NCBI RefSeq assembly: GCF_901933205.1
Contig: NC_044584.1
Coordinates: 9,961,001 to 10,025,000, forward strand
Direction: 5' to 3'
Length of the DNA: 64,000 nucleotides
Origin: Camarhynchus parvulus
Taxonomy: Eukaryota > Chordata > Aves > Passeriformes > Thraupidae
The notes beneath the pieces are model-generated. The model worked only from the letters and a program-made list of their open reading frames with translations. It did not search any database and had not been told where the DNA came from. The stretch's first letter is position 1; each line of letters begins with the position of its first letter. Both the position numbers and the translations under genes were made by a program. Positions 11,002-24,455 of this stretch are shown in pieces.

Positions 11002-14000
11002 CTAAGTAAAGGAAACAAGATGAATATGAGAACCCAAAAACAAAGCGTGGAAAAAGAGTAGAAACCAAATTATTTTGGTTTACAGTTCTGCCGGGCTGAA
11101 GTCAGTCATGACTGTATACTTTTATAAATAAAAGACAATGTAAAGGACAAGAAAGAGAACTAAAATAATTCATCCATGCACATGAATTAAATTGCTTCAG
11201 TGGTTCTTTGCTTCGTTGAAACCAGTTGGACGCACGTCCTTGCTGAAGCCAGCAGAGTCCAGCTCACTCCCACTGCTCTCCCTATGGCCCAAACATGCAT
11301 AATACATGTGCCTCTGACAGCTCCTCCCAGCCACAGAACTCTGTGTCCTCATTTATTAGGACACAGAGGTTTGAGCTGGGACTGGGAGTCAAAAGCCACA
11401 GGGTCCATGGCTAATTACCCTGCTAAAACAGACCCAAGAGTCCAAAGGAAGATTAACTTCTCTGCTTGAAATGAAGATCTGCTTGTAATTATCTTCAGAG
11501 TTGTTTCCTACTTCACTTGTTCATCTCCCAGTATATTTTCAATTACATCCAAGAACTACAATAAAACAGCATTTTATTGCTAAGCCAAGCACTCCAAAAT
11601 TAAGACTTGCCAGAATTAGAACTGCCCATGCAACTTCAATTTGGCCCCACTGTATATATGAATGGTTCTAATTACATGATCACACAATATTTTATCCACA
11701 GGACCTTTGATTAGTTTGCATTCTGAACACACTGCTGGAGACTTTGGAACTATTAAAAAAAAAAAAAGCAGTTTACACAGTTCTGAAAAACAGAAAAAAA
11801 ACTATTCCAAGGCAGTATTCAACCTCATGTTTCTATATATTTGGGGAAAGAAGTGTAAGAGTTGTGACTGCCACAAGATAGTCACCCACTGATGTGAAAG
11901 AGGGTTAGAGCAGGTAATTGATCCTGGTCTGGCACACACCTACAGACTGCACAGCGCCACTTGATGAAGAACCATCTTGTGACAAGCTAGGAATTGAACC
12001 CTCTCCTTCATCTTCCAGCACAGGAGACAGTTCTCCTGGAGCCATCCACAACCAAGTCAAAGGGAGCAATTTCCTAATGCTGTCACTAAAATTTATCCAG
12101 CTCAGTGGGCATGCACAGCAGCCTCACACACAGTGCTCCACCCAGCAGCTCAGCAGAAAACCTGCGAGGTCCTCAGGGCCAACTGCTCAGAAACAGAACC
12201 TGCAGCGGTTTCCCAGACTCTTCAAAGACTCATGGAAATGGGCCAGTCTATGATACTTATAACCAAAAGCCCTTTAACTGACTGGAGTAAGAATTCTGGT
12301 GTGCACACACTGCCCTGTGGTTTCTAACAGCTCGCCCATGTCATCTCCTGCGGGCTCCAGGGAGTTCCTTCCCTCTGTGTGCCCAGCCCAGCCATGACCC
12401 AAGCTGGGCTCAACTGCACATCCTCCCCTTTTGGGGGATTACCCTACACACACCCTGTAAAACCCTCTATCACCTTGTGCTAGACTGATAAAGCTGATAA
12501 AATTGGCTACTGATAAAAAGAGGTTATTTCTAATAAGTAATATTTTTAAGCCCTAACCATTTGATGGGTTTTTCTCATTTTAAGCCAGCACATGCATTCA
12601 TTGTAGCAGCAAAAACACCAGAACCAAGTTGCATATATATCATCTTTTGTTTTCCATGGGGATGTGGCATAAACACTTGGATAGCTTGTACAATGACGAT
12701 TAAAACCTTGAATGCAATTTTCTCATCTAGAGCTAATCCAAATGCCAGCTGGATCAATTACCACTGGCCACAAGAATTTTCTTGCTTAACTCCAAAGGAG
12801 TTCACACTGTTCCCTCTTCTGAAGTAAGTCTTAGGCAGATATTTATAACCTGTGGCACACTGTCTACGTGCCTGGGAGCTTCTCAGTTTGTTTTACTGGC
12901 ATTGTTAAATTTAGTTTTCTCTGTTCATAAAACATCTAAAATAGATTCTCAGGAATATAAGTAAAGAGGGTAGAACTTTGTCATCTTTCCAGCCCACAAG
13001 GCACTCGTTTGCTCTTTATGTAGAGGAGCACAAGAGGTTTACAATGAAAACAAACAATGAAATTATACAGAAATTGCAACAAGGAAAGTCAGGACCAACT
13101 AGTGCTAATGAGATAGGAATAGAAAGTTTTCCTAAGGTAACATCTAAACTGTTCTTATAAAATCCATAAACTACAGTAAAACTGTATTCTTTAGGTATGC
13201 GATTTTAAAAAACCTCTTTAAAGAGTTAAAAAAACACGTTAAAAAGGTTGCAATGATGCAGATACAAAAGCCAAAAAAGCTCCATACTCACTCAACACTC
13301 AGATGACTTTGGATTCTTTGTTCTACTTTAGGTATAGTATAAAATCAATTTCATTCCATAATGCTCAAGTAAGAGCTCCAAAATTCGGGAGAAAGTACAA
13401 GAGAGGCCAAAACAGATTTCCATTTGGATTCAATTCCAATTATATTCTTCTGGGCAGTTTCCTCCCTATTATTTTTAATTAGCTCCTCTGACACCGTAAA
13501 TCACACAATAGTAAGGGTGGTTTGGGGTTTTTTTGGTTTTTTTCTCTAAAATGTCCTCATTAAAAACCCCACCATGATGAACACACTCTACTGACAACAG
13601 CTAAATATTCCCAGGGCTACGAACATGCTTTATTTTTAGGAGAACACAGGCAGAACAAGGAGAACTGAAAGGAAAAAAGTTAAAAAAAATTAAAAATTAA
13701 AAAAAAAATCACAACTGACAGAAGCAAGGGGACAGATTTCCAGGAACTTGTAGCTGCTCGCCTGTAGCACAGTACAGGGCCATATCCCAGCCTTGCAAGC
13801 CAGGGGCTTGGATGGAGCCCCTTTAATGGCAGGCTCTGAAAGGAAACTGCTCCTCTCCACACCCTAAAGCAGCCAGGAAAGCTCTTGGCATTGGAAACTC
13901 AGCTGTGAAGGAGCAGTGGCAGCACTGTAAAGGCAGTATTGGCACTGCTGACGAGTTACTGCTCTCAGCCCATTCAGATCAGGGAACATTTTACCCTCTA

Positions 14001-15538
14001 GCATTGCTCTAACATTATTCTGTTGCTGGGGCACAGCAAAATTCAACACTTTTCCTTGCAAAACAGATTTTCCTTTCTTTGGTTATTTAGTAAAGTATGA
14101 CCCAAAACATACCAACACGAGAAAGAATGGTTTTCAGGCTGGTCAAGCAAGCAGTGATGGGTAATTAAAAGTACAGCTGTGTTTGAAGCAGCAGGTGTTT
14201 GGGGCAGGAAGCAAGAAGTTTACATTTAATGGCTTCTAAGCTTGAAAAGTAGAGGCAAGATGAAAGGAAAATCTGATTTACTGTAATTATAAAACTATAA
14301 CCCATGAGTGGGCATCTTCACTACACTACTCTTAACTAAAGCATTGCCTGATTAATTACACTGCTGCCAGATGAATAATGCTCAACTGCACTCCCTTCAC
14401 ACCCAGAGCACACGGCAGCTTGGGAATCATGTGAGGCTCTTTGCTTGAATCAGACAAAGGTTAATGTCATCCTGAGGGAGTTTTGAGCACATTGTCCACT
14501 GGATAAATGATTCTGAACTGGCACATGACTCTCCCACCTTATTTTACTGGCTGTCTTAGAGTAGATGACTAAAATAAATGGTTGTAAGAAGGAACTCTTC
14601 AGGTGAGACTGTGCAGCATTCTATATCTAACCAAGCCAGTGGCTGCTCTGACAAGAGTTATTTTTCTCTTCCTTTCCCCACCAGTGAAGCCACAGCTTTG
14701 CCCATTGTTTTGAGTCAGGCCACTTACTCTCTGTGGCTTCCAGCAGTAAAGATTTTGGACACTAAAGCAGGAGAAAGATTAGTATTTTTGTATTTTGAAA
14801 GTTAAGGACTGCTAAGCAAAAATAAAAAAAAATCTACAATGCTGGTGTAAAACTTCCCTGGAGGGAAGAATTAAGAGGGCAATATGCTCTGATTCCCAAG
14901 ACAACAAGATTCTTAACCAATTGCCCAATTTCTTTGTTAATTTGTAATTAAGACAGGATTGATATTACAGCCAGCACTGGATACAGAGTTTTGAGCCTCT
15001 AGTCATGAGCAACACTTAATTTGTTTCCCCTGCTTCAGTTACTGGAACCCTCTGTATTTCAGGCACTCATTATTTCATGAACTGAGACATTGGCAAGGCT
15101 GGCAGACCAACTCCCTGGCTGTTTTGTACCTAGAATTAAGTCATTGAATTTACATCACAAAGAATAAATGCGTTTTAAACAGTTTAATTCCTTCCCTCAC
15201 TCTCTTAAGCAGCAGACACCACGAGAAGCACCCACTGCAGCTCCTTCAATTGTTTGTGAAGACTGGAAAGGGAAAAAACATAAATCCACTAATTAACAGA
15301 GAAACAGCAATATGTGGAATCTGGCCTCCACTGCAGCCAGTGGGATTTCTGCCAGCCCAGTGCACCCACTGAGTCCAACAATAGTTGTTGGAAAAAATGT
15401 TAATGGCTCCATTAGGAGTTTGGAGTGAGAAAACAAAGTCACTTGGCAGTTGGTTATAGTGGAACAGGATGATACATCAGTGAAACAGAGAACATTTACC
15501 TGGCATAGGATGTTTTGGAAAAATAACTCTGCCATCAG

Positions 15539-15573
15539 TGTGAAGGTACAGTAAAGGTTAGTTTACCTTCACA
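15539..15573. repeat. 10-bp inverted repeat, 15-base loop
   Basis: Bases tgtgaaggta (15539-15548) and taccttcaca (15564-15573) are exact reverse complements. Small hairpin of unknown significance. Confidence 0.8.
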
Positions 15574-15845
15574 GCCTTTCTGTTTCAGAAAACATTTGGC
15601 AGGAAAAATCCGAGTTTAACTGTGGAGTAAAGCCTTTAGATAAGCATTTCTTCTCTGTGTTTTTAGCCTTACACAAAGGGCAGAAGGCAAAAAAACAACT
15701 CCAGATAAAGCCAGGGATCATCCTCAAGGGAAGCACTGTTCCACAAGCACACACCAAGCTGTGAGCTGCCTTCCCTTTCTCCAACGTTCAGCCTCAGTCC
15801 CTAAAAATGCCAAACTACCAGCCCTCATCCCTTTTCTCTTTGCAG

Positions 15846-15950
15846 GGTTTCCCTACTCAGAAAGGCTTTTTCGGTTGTACCAGGTCTTATGGCAGTTCAA
15901 TACCTCTTGCCAAATCCACAGATCCACCTACAGCAACACAAACCCCCCCG
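15846..15950 (+). CDS. candidate cassette-like exon, unidentified
   Basis: A strong acceptor (tcatcccttttctctttgcag) precedes 105 bases that end at a donor (ccccg then gtaact). The length is exactly 35 codons, so the segment is phase-neutral. One frame begins GFPTQKGFFGCTRSYGSS and ends TDPPTATQTPP, rich in Ser, Thr and Pro; the other two frames are also open, which weakens the coding argument. No neighbouring exon on the same strand could be linked. I do not recognise the protein. It may be a pseudo-exon. Confidence 0.25.
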
Positions 15951-16865
15951 GTAACTCAGGAGCCTTCTCAGAGCTTTGTACACCTGCCTGCAAATGTCTG
16001 GTTGGCTCTTGCTGGTTCTCAGTCCCTCCTTGCACAACTTTAAATTATGACCTTCACCTTAGTTTGCTCCCAGGATGTTTTCCTGAAGAAAATAATCTGT
16101 CCAGCCACACCACAGGATACCAGCAGGAAAACCAAGTGGTTGGATAAGACAATATTGAACATCCACAGACTTTGTCAGACACAAAATCTTCATAAAGCAA
16201 TTCAATAGCAATGAAAAGAACCATGATTAATAATTGATTTTTTAAATGTTTACTGTTAGACATTTTATTTGTTTTTCTGCAAAAGCACCTGTTTTCTTTT
16301 GATATTTTGCCTCTGACAATCTCCGTCATAAATATTTCTACTTTGTAGTATAAAATATTTAAGCTCTTAATTAAACTGTCATTGAAGTTTTATGGCAATA
16401 AATGCACTGAAATAAATGACAGCATTTAACAAAATGTGCACATTTTTGTAGAGATGATCACTGCCAATGCTCACAGCATAATGTGAAGGATGGTTGTGTC
16501 TTCATGCTGCTCACAAGAAAGACTTTTTAATCACTGAGCTCTGAAGATTATTAGTTAAAAGCTGCTGATGGAAAAAGAGAAATAGGGAAGAGTGGAGGGG
16601 GGAAAGGGATTGACTGACATTCTGCACTGTGAATGCTCAAGCAGTTCTGAGCAGCAAAATGCTGCCTTGTATTACTCAGAAGACCCTTCCCCTCTGACCT
16701 TGGGTTTTTCCAAAATCAGAGCCCTGGTTCTTTGCATAGTTATGTCTAATCTATTTTAGAAATTGGAATTATATTTTTATGATCTACAAGGACTCTAGAG
16801 AGGTTAAATGTGATCGGAAATATTATCCCACTACTAAAGTTCTTGTCTATACATACAGAAATTTC

Positions 16866-16947
16866 TTCACATAAAGAAAAGACCCAGATTTTTTAAAAAA
16901 TCTTTATTAAAAAAAAGATTTTTTTATAAAAAAGGTCTTAAAAAAGA
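16866..16947. repeat. nested A/T palindrome cluster
   Basis: The stretch contains an exact 18-bp palindrome (agatttttt then aaaaaatct), a second imperfect hairpin that reuses aaaaaatcttt with a downstream aaaagatttttt, an outer aagacc/ggtctt pair, and a further gtctt...aagac pair. Together they form several mutually exclusive hairpins in one low-complexity block. Confidence 0.75.
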
Positions 16948-18797
16948 CAATATTTTCATAGCATATAATTTATATACTGAAATTTCTGAGCTGGAAAGTT
17001 TCTTTAAGGGGACCAGCTGTCAGATATAGGCTCATGTTAGAAGGAACAAGGTAACCTTCTCACAGCAATTCAAAGACAACTCTTAGGAGCAGAAGCACTA
17101 ACCTTTGTATAAATTAAAAAGGAAATTTCACTTTCATTTAAAGGTGTTCTATTTTTGAAACATACATAAGAACTCTATAGAGTGAAATTGTGAATAGCTA
17201 AACATCATGGGTGGATAAAGCAAAAAAGCAGTTGCTATTTATACTTCTCAGGAAAACACAGAGGGACAATATATGGTCCTGCTTCCCTAGGAATTCTTAT
17301 TTCTGCTCTTTCAGCAGCAAGAGGCTGCTGCATTAGTGTGCAAACATCAGGGAGAGGGACTGGAGCTGCACTGCAGATGGGGAGGGGCTGGAAGTTTGCT
17401 CTCAGAAAATTTTCGAGCCATATTATAACCAAAAAGAGAAAGAGCTGCTTCCCAGCCCTCAGCACTACTGGGGCCATCCATCATAAAGCAGATTAGAAAC
17501 CTTTAACCTTATGTTCCAGCCAATCTAAATATCTCCTACGGCCATTTTATGTTGCTCTGTTTTATTCAATGGCAAGGTAATTAACAGCAAGGACAGGTAC
17601 ACACATGATCCTTTTTCTAATTCCCACGCTGCCCTGGAGACTGATGCCATAAACACCTCCTGTAAAGAATTAAGTGCCTTTGACTCCTCTGGTGCTCTGG
17701 AGTGCTCAGGCTCTGTGAGTGATGGCAGGCACTCCCCAGCCCCTGTGTCCCAAGGGCAGGGCTGTGATGGGAGAGCTGCTCAAGCTGTTCCCAATCTCCA
17801 TTGTACACCTGGTAACTCACAGTTATTTTCACTGCTCTGCCTTTGTTTGGGGGAGAGCAAAGACAGTGCTCTGAATCCAAAAGTACAGACATGAAAGCAA
17901 ATCAAGTCTCTGTTACAGTTACATCAAGCCTGAGTCATTCAGAATGGCACAGACTGAGAGTAGAGACTTCATGAAGTGGAGCTGCCAGAGGCACTTTGTG
18001 CTCACTTGAGATAAATCTCACTGAAATATCCTGAATTACAATTGGCCAGTGCTGCACAGTCCACTCCAGGACTGTTCTCCCAGCTGTGTGAGGGCACAAT
18101 GTGCTCTTGAAGATGTAGCTGCTCTGTGTGACAGCACAGCCCAAACTGGAGGCAAATACAGGGACATTAAGTCTTGAATTTAAATCTAATAAATATGGTC
18201 ATAAATCCACCATTTCTTACCTAACAGACATGAAGGTTAAAAAATAAAGCTCCAACTGCATAAGCTTAGCCTGCTTTCTTCCCACAATGGCAGAGGAAAG
18301 CACTCCCTCTCTTCTGGAATGTGGCCTCTTGCATCTTCTCTCTCCCATACAGCAACTTCCATGCTTTAAATGCAGTGCCAGAAAAGTGTGCAAGCCAGTG
18401 CCACAAGGTTATACAATCTCATCCCCATCAGCCCTAAAGTCAGGTCATATTGTCAGGACACTCTTGAAGGAACAAGGCTGTCTTAGGAGACCAGAATTGA
18501 ACATGTTCCAGCAGCAGGACTAATTAAGGCTGACACTGATCTAGACAGAATCCCCACAGATGCTAAAGTTTTATTTACTCTTAATTTCTTAAAAGTTTCA
18601 CTGAAAATCAAGATCCAAATAATTGCTTAGGAGTCCATGAAGTCACAATGACACAGGGTAAGAATTCAACCCACACTGGATTAGGAGTTAGCATTTCTGG
18701 TTAACATTCAAGGAATAATCCTCCTCATCTGACCTTCCCTCACTCCCACTGGTTTGCTCCAACATGCACAGTTCCACTTTTCTTTGTTAGGAAAAAG

Positions 18798-18820
18798 AAA
18801 CAAACAAACAAACAAAAAAA
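18798..18820 (+). repeat. (AAAC)n microsatellite
   Basis: Four AAAC units followed by an A run. Simple sequence repeat. Confidence 0.9.
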
Positions 18821-21800
18821 GGAAGTTGAGAAGGCAACCCTCTGCAGTTCTGCTTTTATGTGAAAATCTCTCTCCCCAGCTAGCTCCCACTTGCTGCTTT
18901 GGATGGTTCCAGCATGGTGCACTAACGTCCATCTGGGAACCACAAGATATTTAGATCCCTTTAGGATTTAAGGGGAGCTCAGCTGGGCCAGGCTAAAGGT
19001 TGAAGTAATCTTCCAAAGCTCTTTTTAAAGATTAGATATTCGTCTTCTACTCCTGTTCTGCAGATAACCACAGCACAGGGACAGAAAAACCAGCACATGC
19101 TTGGCTGAACTTCTCATTAGTAAGGACAGTGTTATCTGGATGATCTTGCTCCCTTTCTCTCTCATGCTGAGAGGGAAGGACACCACAACAGACACAAAGA
19201 GATAAAATACTCCAACACTTCATAAAGCATAACAGGGGTTTTTTTTAATCAGTGGCTGTCACTGGGCTGTAAATCTGTGAGGTTTGCACACAGGCCCAGA
19301 CCGCAGACAGAAGCATTTCTCAGCCCCACCACAAACTGCCCATGTGATGGGTGAAACATTTAACAATTTTTCACAATCTTTAACAAATTTTAACAATCTT
19401 TCAGCTCCCCAAGTTTCAAACAAAGCTTCTCATCCCTTTAATAGCTAAGAAATTTCAAATTCCAGGACAGGGAGAAATCCTTTCCTTGGGTTTGTAGAGT
19501 AACAACCAAGATGGGCTGAGTGCTGCCTTCACAAACACAATGGCACTGCACACAGCTAGGACAGAGAGACAGCCAGGGTTTGGTAACTCAGTATTTAATG
19601 TCCATTGCAGGACTAGATGTTTAGAGATCTAAATCAACAACCAGATTTTTTAAGGTGAAAAACAGCAAACAACTTCTCTGGCTTTTAATATTCAGTGGGG
19701 TTCATCACATCCAAAGACAAGCAGCAGTAAAAGAAGGACTGAAATTGCAGCCTGGACAAGGAGATAGGAACATTGCAACATCTGGGGATTATTTACTTCT
19801 AGTCCTGCATGACAGCAAGTGACTCACTCCACTGAAAACATTTAACTCCCACAGATTTTATTAATTTAACATTCTCACATACATTATGAGTTTTTTTCCT
19901 CTGCCTCAGTTATCTGTGAAAATTACCAACATGAAAACTGGAGACAAAAAGCAAGCTAAGGACTCTGAGGGACTCAGGTATTCTAATAACAGGGATCAAG
20001 CAGCTGCCCATTCAAAAAAAAATTAAAAAAAATAGATTGGCAGCCATTAAAATTGGCATCAAAATGCATTGTCTAAGAGGAAAAAAACAACATAAAATGG
20101 AAGGTTGTCCTCCACTAGTTTTTATGAGACAGAACAAACAGACCATGCTGTCTTAAGTGAGGCATTATCTTGCACTGCTTTGCATGGCTTATAATTGGGG
20201 TTTTGAAATAATGTATTAGGTACTGCAAATTCTTAATAATTCCAGTGGGTAGGAAATATTTTTACTGTTTCCTGTGATTTTACTTAGTGCTTCCCCCTGC
20301 CAGGCAGCAGAGTATGTGTAGGAGTTAAAGGTTCCCAAAAATAAATATTTGCTTTTAATTAAATCCTTCCTCTGCACTTTGTTCAGGAGCAGGCAGGATA
20401 AGGCCCTCAAAAATGCCTGTGCAGGCCATGCAGTGAGGAAGGAGGATTTATACCACACAGCAGAGGGGATAAATCAAGTTCATGAAACATGTTATTTCCC
20501 ACTGTGATGTTACACATACTGCTTTTGAGAAGCAGCAGGAGCTTTCCTTTCCCCATACAGCTGCTCTCAATATGCAAGAAAATGGTTTAAAAGCCTGAGA
20601 AGGCACTAAGATTCTGATACTGTAAAAGTTTTTAAAGACGAAACTGGAAGAGGAGTGTCTGACAATAAAAATATCTCCTTGTTAGGTATGAGAACCTCAG
20701 CTGCCAAAATTGTCCTTTGCTAGTCTTTCCACCAAGAAATACTCTTCCCAGTGTAATCTGTGGTACTCCAAAGTAGATATATCTCATCTTTGCTAGAAAT
20801 TTTCCTTCTAGGGAATCTGTTTCCCTGAAATAAAAATGTCATCTTAGTGACAGTGGGTGCTACTCCCAGTGAGCACCTTGACAGACCAATGCCATCCAAG
20901 CCATGCTCCCCTCCCAGCAGAGAGGCAGAACCTCCTGCTCACCTCCAGAGGAAATCACCTGGCTGGTTTTGCAGATAAAGCAAATATTCCTGTTTATTTC
21001 ATTTTCACTAGCTCAGCTTGCTGGGAAAAGCATCCTGTTCTGAAGATGCTTTGTGCTGTGAAGGTTCTAGAAAGCAGCTGAATCTTCTCAGCTGTGATTT
21101 CCCTGTTGCACATCCTTTGTGCAGAGTTTTCCTGGCAAACAGGACACAGGACACAGCCTGGACAGCTGGGAGCACTTTGCTGGGGGCTGTGTTTTACTGC
21201 TTTTCTCACATTTTCCAGGAGGCTCAGAACACCAGACAACACAGAAGGATCTTCCTGCACCCTGTGCTAGACCAGGAGGGCTGGCAGGAAAGATCTCTGA
21301 GCCACAAGTCCAGGTGGGAGAATCCCTTAAAATGACAAGACCTCTCAAGAGCACGAGGAGCTTCTCAATCAGATTTGTTACAGCTTTGCAATCATCTGCT
21401 CTTTTCATCTCAATATGATTTGTTTAAATAAACAACCAGCATGGCTTCAAGTGTCATTTCACCCAATGCATGTGCCTCTAGACAGATGAAGAGGCAGGAA
21501 AGAGAATAATAGAAAACTGATGAGGAGAGAAGAAAATAATAAATAAGACCAAAAGAAAGAATGAGCACCCTTAGGGTTCAAGGCAGTATCCAACTGAGAG
21601 GTCTGTGGGTACAGAAAAGATTATTTACATTGAACTATGAATTTTGAAAGTAATATTATATAAGCCTTCCAGCTTTAACAATTAAAGAGAAAAGTAATTA
21701 TAAGAATTACCCAAATGTTAAATGGTTCGAGAACAACTGAAATATTTCTGTCTCCCTAGTGGGATGTTCTGCAAGACCAAAACAAGTTTCTGAAAGATGG

Positions 21801-21829
21801 GGGTGGGGGGAAAAGTGGGGGGTTATGAC

Positions 21830-22320
21830 TCATTTTAAAATGCAAATATTTTAATAGGTTTCTTTTAATATATATGTTAATGAGCTTCTAGATGAGACAC
21901 AAACCACAGGCCAAGTAAGCAGATGTCTTGTCAACAAGGTCTAGAATTTAGAATCATTAGGGCTCTTTTAAGAAACATACTTACTCCGACATAAAACTGA
22001 AGCATATTTCAAATTCACACTGCTCTGTGTGACATTTTTTCCTCATTAAAATGAAGAATGACACAGCCAGAGAGAGGCCCATCTTCCCTGCTTTGTATTT
22101 GTAGTTCAAACGATGTCTCTAGCAAATTGTCCCAGAGAGACAAAATATTAAGCACCTTGAGTGCCGTTCTGCATGCAATTAATTTCATAGCCTTCGGAAG
22201 TTTTTAATGTGTTGTGGTGACAACTGAAATAATAATTAGTTGCTGCTCATTGTTCCCGTCCTGTTCACTTTCTCTTTTCTGCAACCTGTCAAATCCTGTT
22301 TAATTCTGCTTGTTTTTCTA
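21830..22320. promoter_or_regulatory. possible conserved non-coding element
   Basis: The stretch carries an octamer-like ATGCAAAT (about 21840), several TAATTA/ATTAAT cores and isolated CpGs, and has no repeats. It runs into the candidate exon at 22322. Enhancer identity is inferred from texture only. Confidence 0.2.
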
Positions 22321-22321
22321 G

Positions 22322-22433
22322 GTGTCAGTTCTTTTGCATTGTGCAGCTTTCATGATGAAATTCCTGATCTTCTTGTTCGCCCTTCAACTTTGAAAAGCAG
22401 AGAACCAGATAGACCTGAGAAAAGGAAACCCAA
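22322..22433 (+). CDS. candidate exon, unidentified (terminal or internal)
   Basis: A strong acceptor (ctgcttgtttttctag) leads into an open frame whose translation includes FHDEIPDLLVRPSTLKSREP followed by a basic tail, with an in-frame TGA at 22435-22437. A moderate donor (ccaa then gtgaag) just before that stop would make it an internal exon instead. A second usable acceptor (cattgtgcag) lies at about 22346. The polar, basic translation looks more like protein than most frames here, but I do not recognise the family and found no partner exon. Confidence 0.3.
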
Positions 22434-24426
22434 GTGAAGGGTGTCTCTGAATCCACAGCCAGTAAACTACAAATATCATCATTTAGTAAATATCATTAAA
22501 CTTGGGTCTGGTTCCTGAGTTAATTACCTGTTGGATTGAGTCAATTTACTGAAACCAATAGAAGTTTTCCTACTGCCCTAGGAGAATTTCTATCAAACCT
22601 TAAATTAGTCCTCTTTTAAACCTAATTCCTTTGGAGCTCATACACGTACATCCAAAGGTTCCATTCTATGACTCTTATAAGGTAGTGAAATTTATACCAA
22701 AAAAGCAGCACTCATACAGAATATGTTTCTTGTGACATGATTATTTGTCCTATAAATCTTCGTAATTAAAAAGGAATAATGTCCAAAACACCTCCACTGG
22801 TACAAACAGAGCAATCTGCAACATGAAATAAACCTTCAGCACAGAGACTTTGACCAACAAAGTACTGTGAAGATATCCTGCATATTAACTTGTTGCAGAA
22901 AAAACCCAAAACTGCAATGGAATTCTAACATTTTAAAGGGAAAATAAAGGGGGGAAAGCACAGCACATACTATTTTCAATACTTTTTTTTTCAAAATTTA
23001 GCATCTAGAAACACCAAAAATTTTCCCTGCATTCCTCAGAAATCAATCTTCATTTCCCTGTAGTATTGAATGACCTCTCAACAGCAATAGAGCAATAGCA
23101 ATGAGGTAAACTTATCACAGGTCTTATTAAGACCAAAATGGTGCTTCCATGACACTTTAACAACATTGCATCCCTTTCCCACCATCCATTTTATGCCTTG
23201 ATAGGGAAAAAAAAATCACCCCTTTTTTGTCAATTTGAAACACAAAAGCACTTACTTATCTGTGGTTGGGTTTAGCTGCTGTATGGAACCATTTCACTGC
23301 TACAGAGCCCTGAAAGTTGAGATTCCACATGGAGCAAAAGGATTTCTGCTCTGAGAAAGAGCCCACACTGCTCTGCCTTCCTACAGCACAGGTTTTGTTA
23401 TATGGCTGTACACTAAAATATTCTATGATAAACCTAGAGGAAAACATATGCAAGTCATATTAAATATCAAATTGAATAAAAATGCAATGAATCTCTAACC
23501 TAAAATCCTGCACAGAGGACTTACACACCATAAATCCTCATTAATGAATGACTATAATTTTCCACTCATTCTGATGAAGTTCATACTAAAATCACAAGAC
23601 TTAGCAGCTTTAACATGGTTAAAGGTTGCACATCTGCCATGGGTCCAGAGGGACAAGACTGAGCTGAAACTCAGATTTGAAGGAGTTTGGACCTGTTATC
23701 AAAGAAATGGAAATGAAGGAGCCAGGGCCACATTAGAAACTAAAGTTTCTTAGAATCTTTTCCTAAACAATTTTCTCAATTGCTGTGAAGCCCTTGATCC
23801 CATCCCACTGTTCCATTTTGGTGTTCATCACAAATTACAATGATGACCATGGCTGGGATTTTCAAAGGAATCCAACCTTGCAGTGAGCACTGACATCCAT
23901 TGCAACTGAAATCTTTTTGTCTCATGCCAAATCTTAAGATCTTTGCCTCTTTTTGACAGACAGGACTGGACTGCTGCTGTACAGAGTCACAGCATCTCCT
24001 GTGCTTGGGAGCACACCAGACAAGACAGAGGTAGGTCATTGTTCAAAGGGAAATGCAATTCCTTGGCCAAATTCACACAAACCAAGGTATATACAAAGAG
24101 CTTTCTACTCAAGTCTGTTGCATCCCAAGCTATTTTGTTGGTTCTAGCTGAAATAATAATGTTGGGTAGAGGGAGGGAAATTATAAGAACAAACCATTGC
24201 AATATTTGCATTGGGTGTAAGGACACAACCAACAGTTCCAGGGGGTTTCATATCAGCAGTCTGTCTGATACAAAAAAAAATATATATTCATACATAAAAT
24301 CATAAAAATTAACCTCTGTCATTTTTAAAAGTAGAGGTATTTGGGTGAGCCCTTGACTTAGGTTGATCTCTTGAGGGAAAGCTAAAGAAGTGCAGGAAAG
24401 AATTTCTCCAATTCCTTCCCCTATGT

Positions 24427-24455
24427 AAAACAAAACAAAACAAAAACAAAAACAA
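24427..24455 (+). repeat. A-rich (AAAAC)n simple repeat
   Basis: Successive AAAAC and AAAAAC units. Low-complexity repeat. Confidence 0.9.

Larger units (their letters stand above)
7918..15845. other. long non-coding stretch
   Basis: About 7.9 kb without a convincing gene. It holds an 18-bp palindrome at 9048-9065, a possible 16-bp microexon at 10986-11001 (minus), a 10-bp inverted repeat at 15539-15573, and scattered open frames (9227-9539 on both strands, 11200-11469, 11918-12253, 12561-12827) that look like chance. CpG is rare and A/T runs are frequent. Confidence 0.6.
15951..22321. other. non-coding DNA with A/T palindromes and a possible regulatory stretch
   Basis: No convincing gene. 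It contains the A/T palindrome cluster at 16866-16947, an (AAAC)n tract at 18798-18820 and scattered chance frames (20994-21418 on both strands). The last 500 bases (21830-22320) look like conserved regulatory DNA. Confidence 0.55.

Noticed and set aside
15761..16147. 128-codon plus-strand open frame
   Set aside because: It overlaps the 105-bp exon candidate in another frame and shows no protein-like pattern beyond it.
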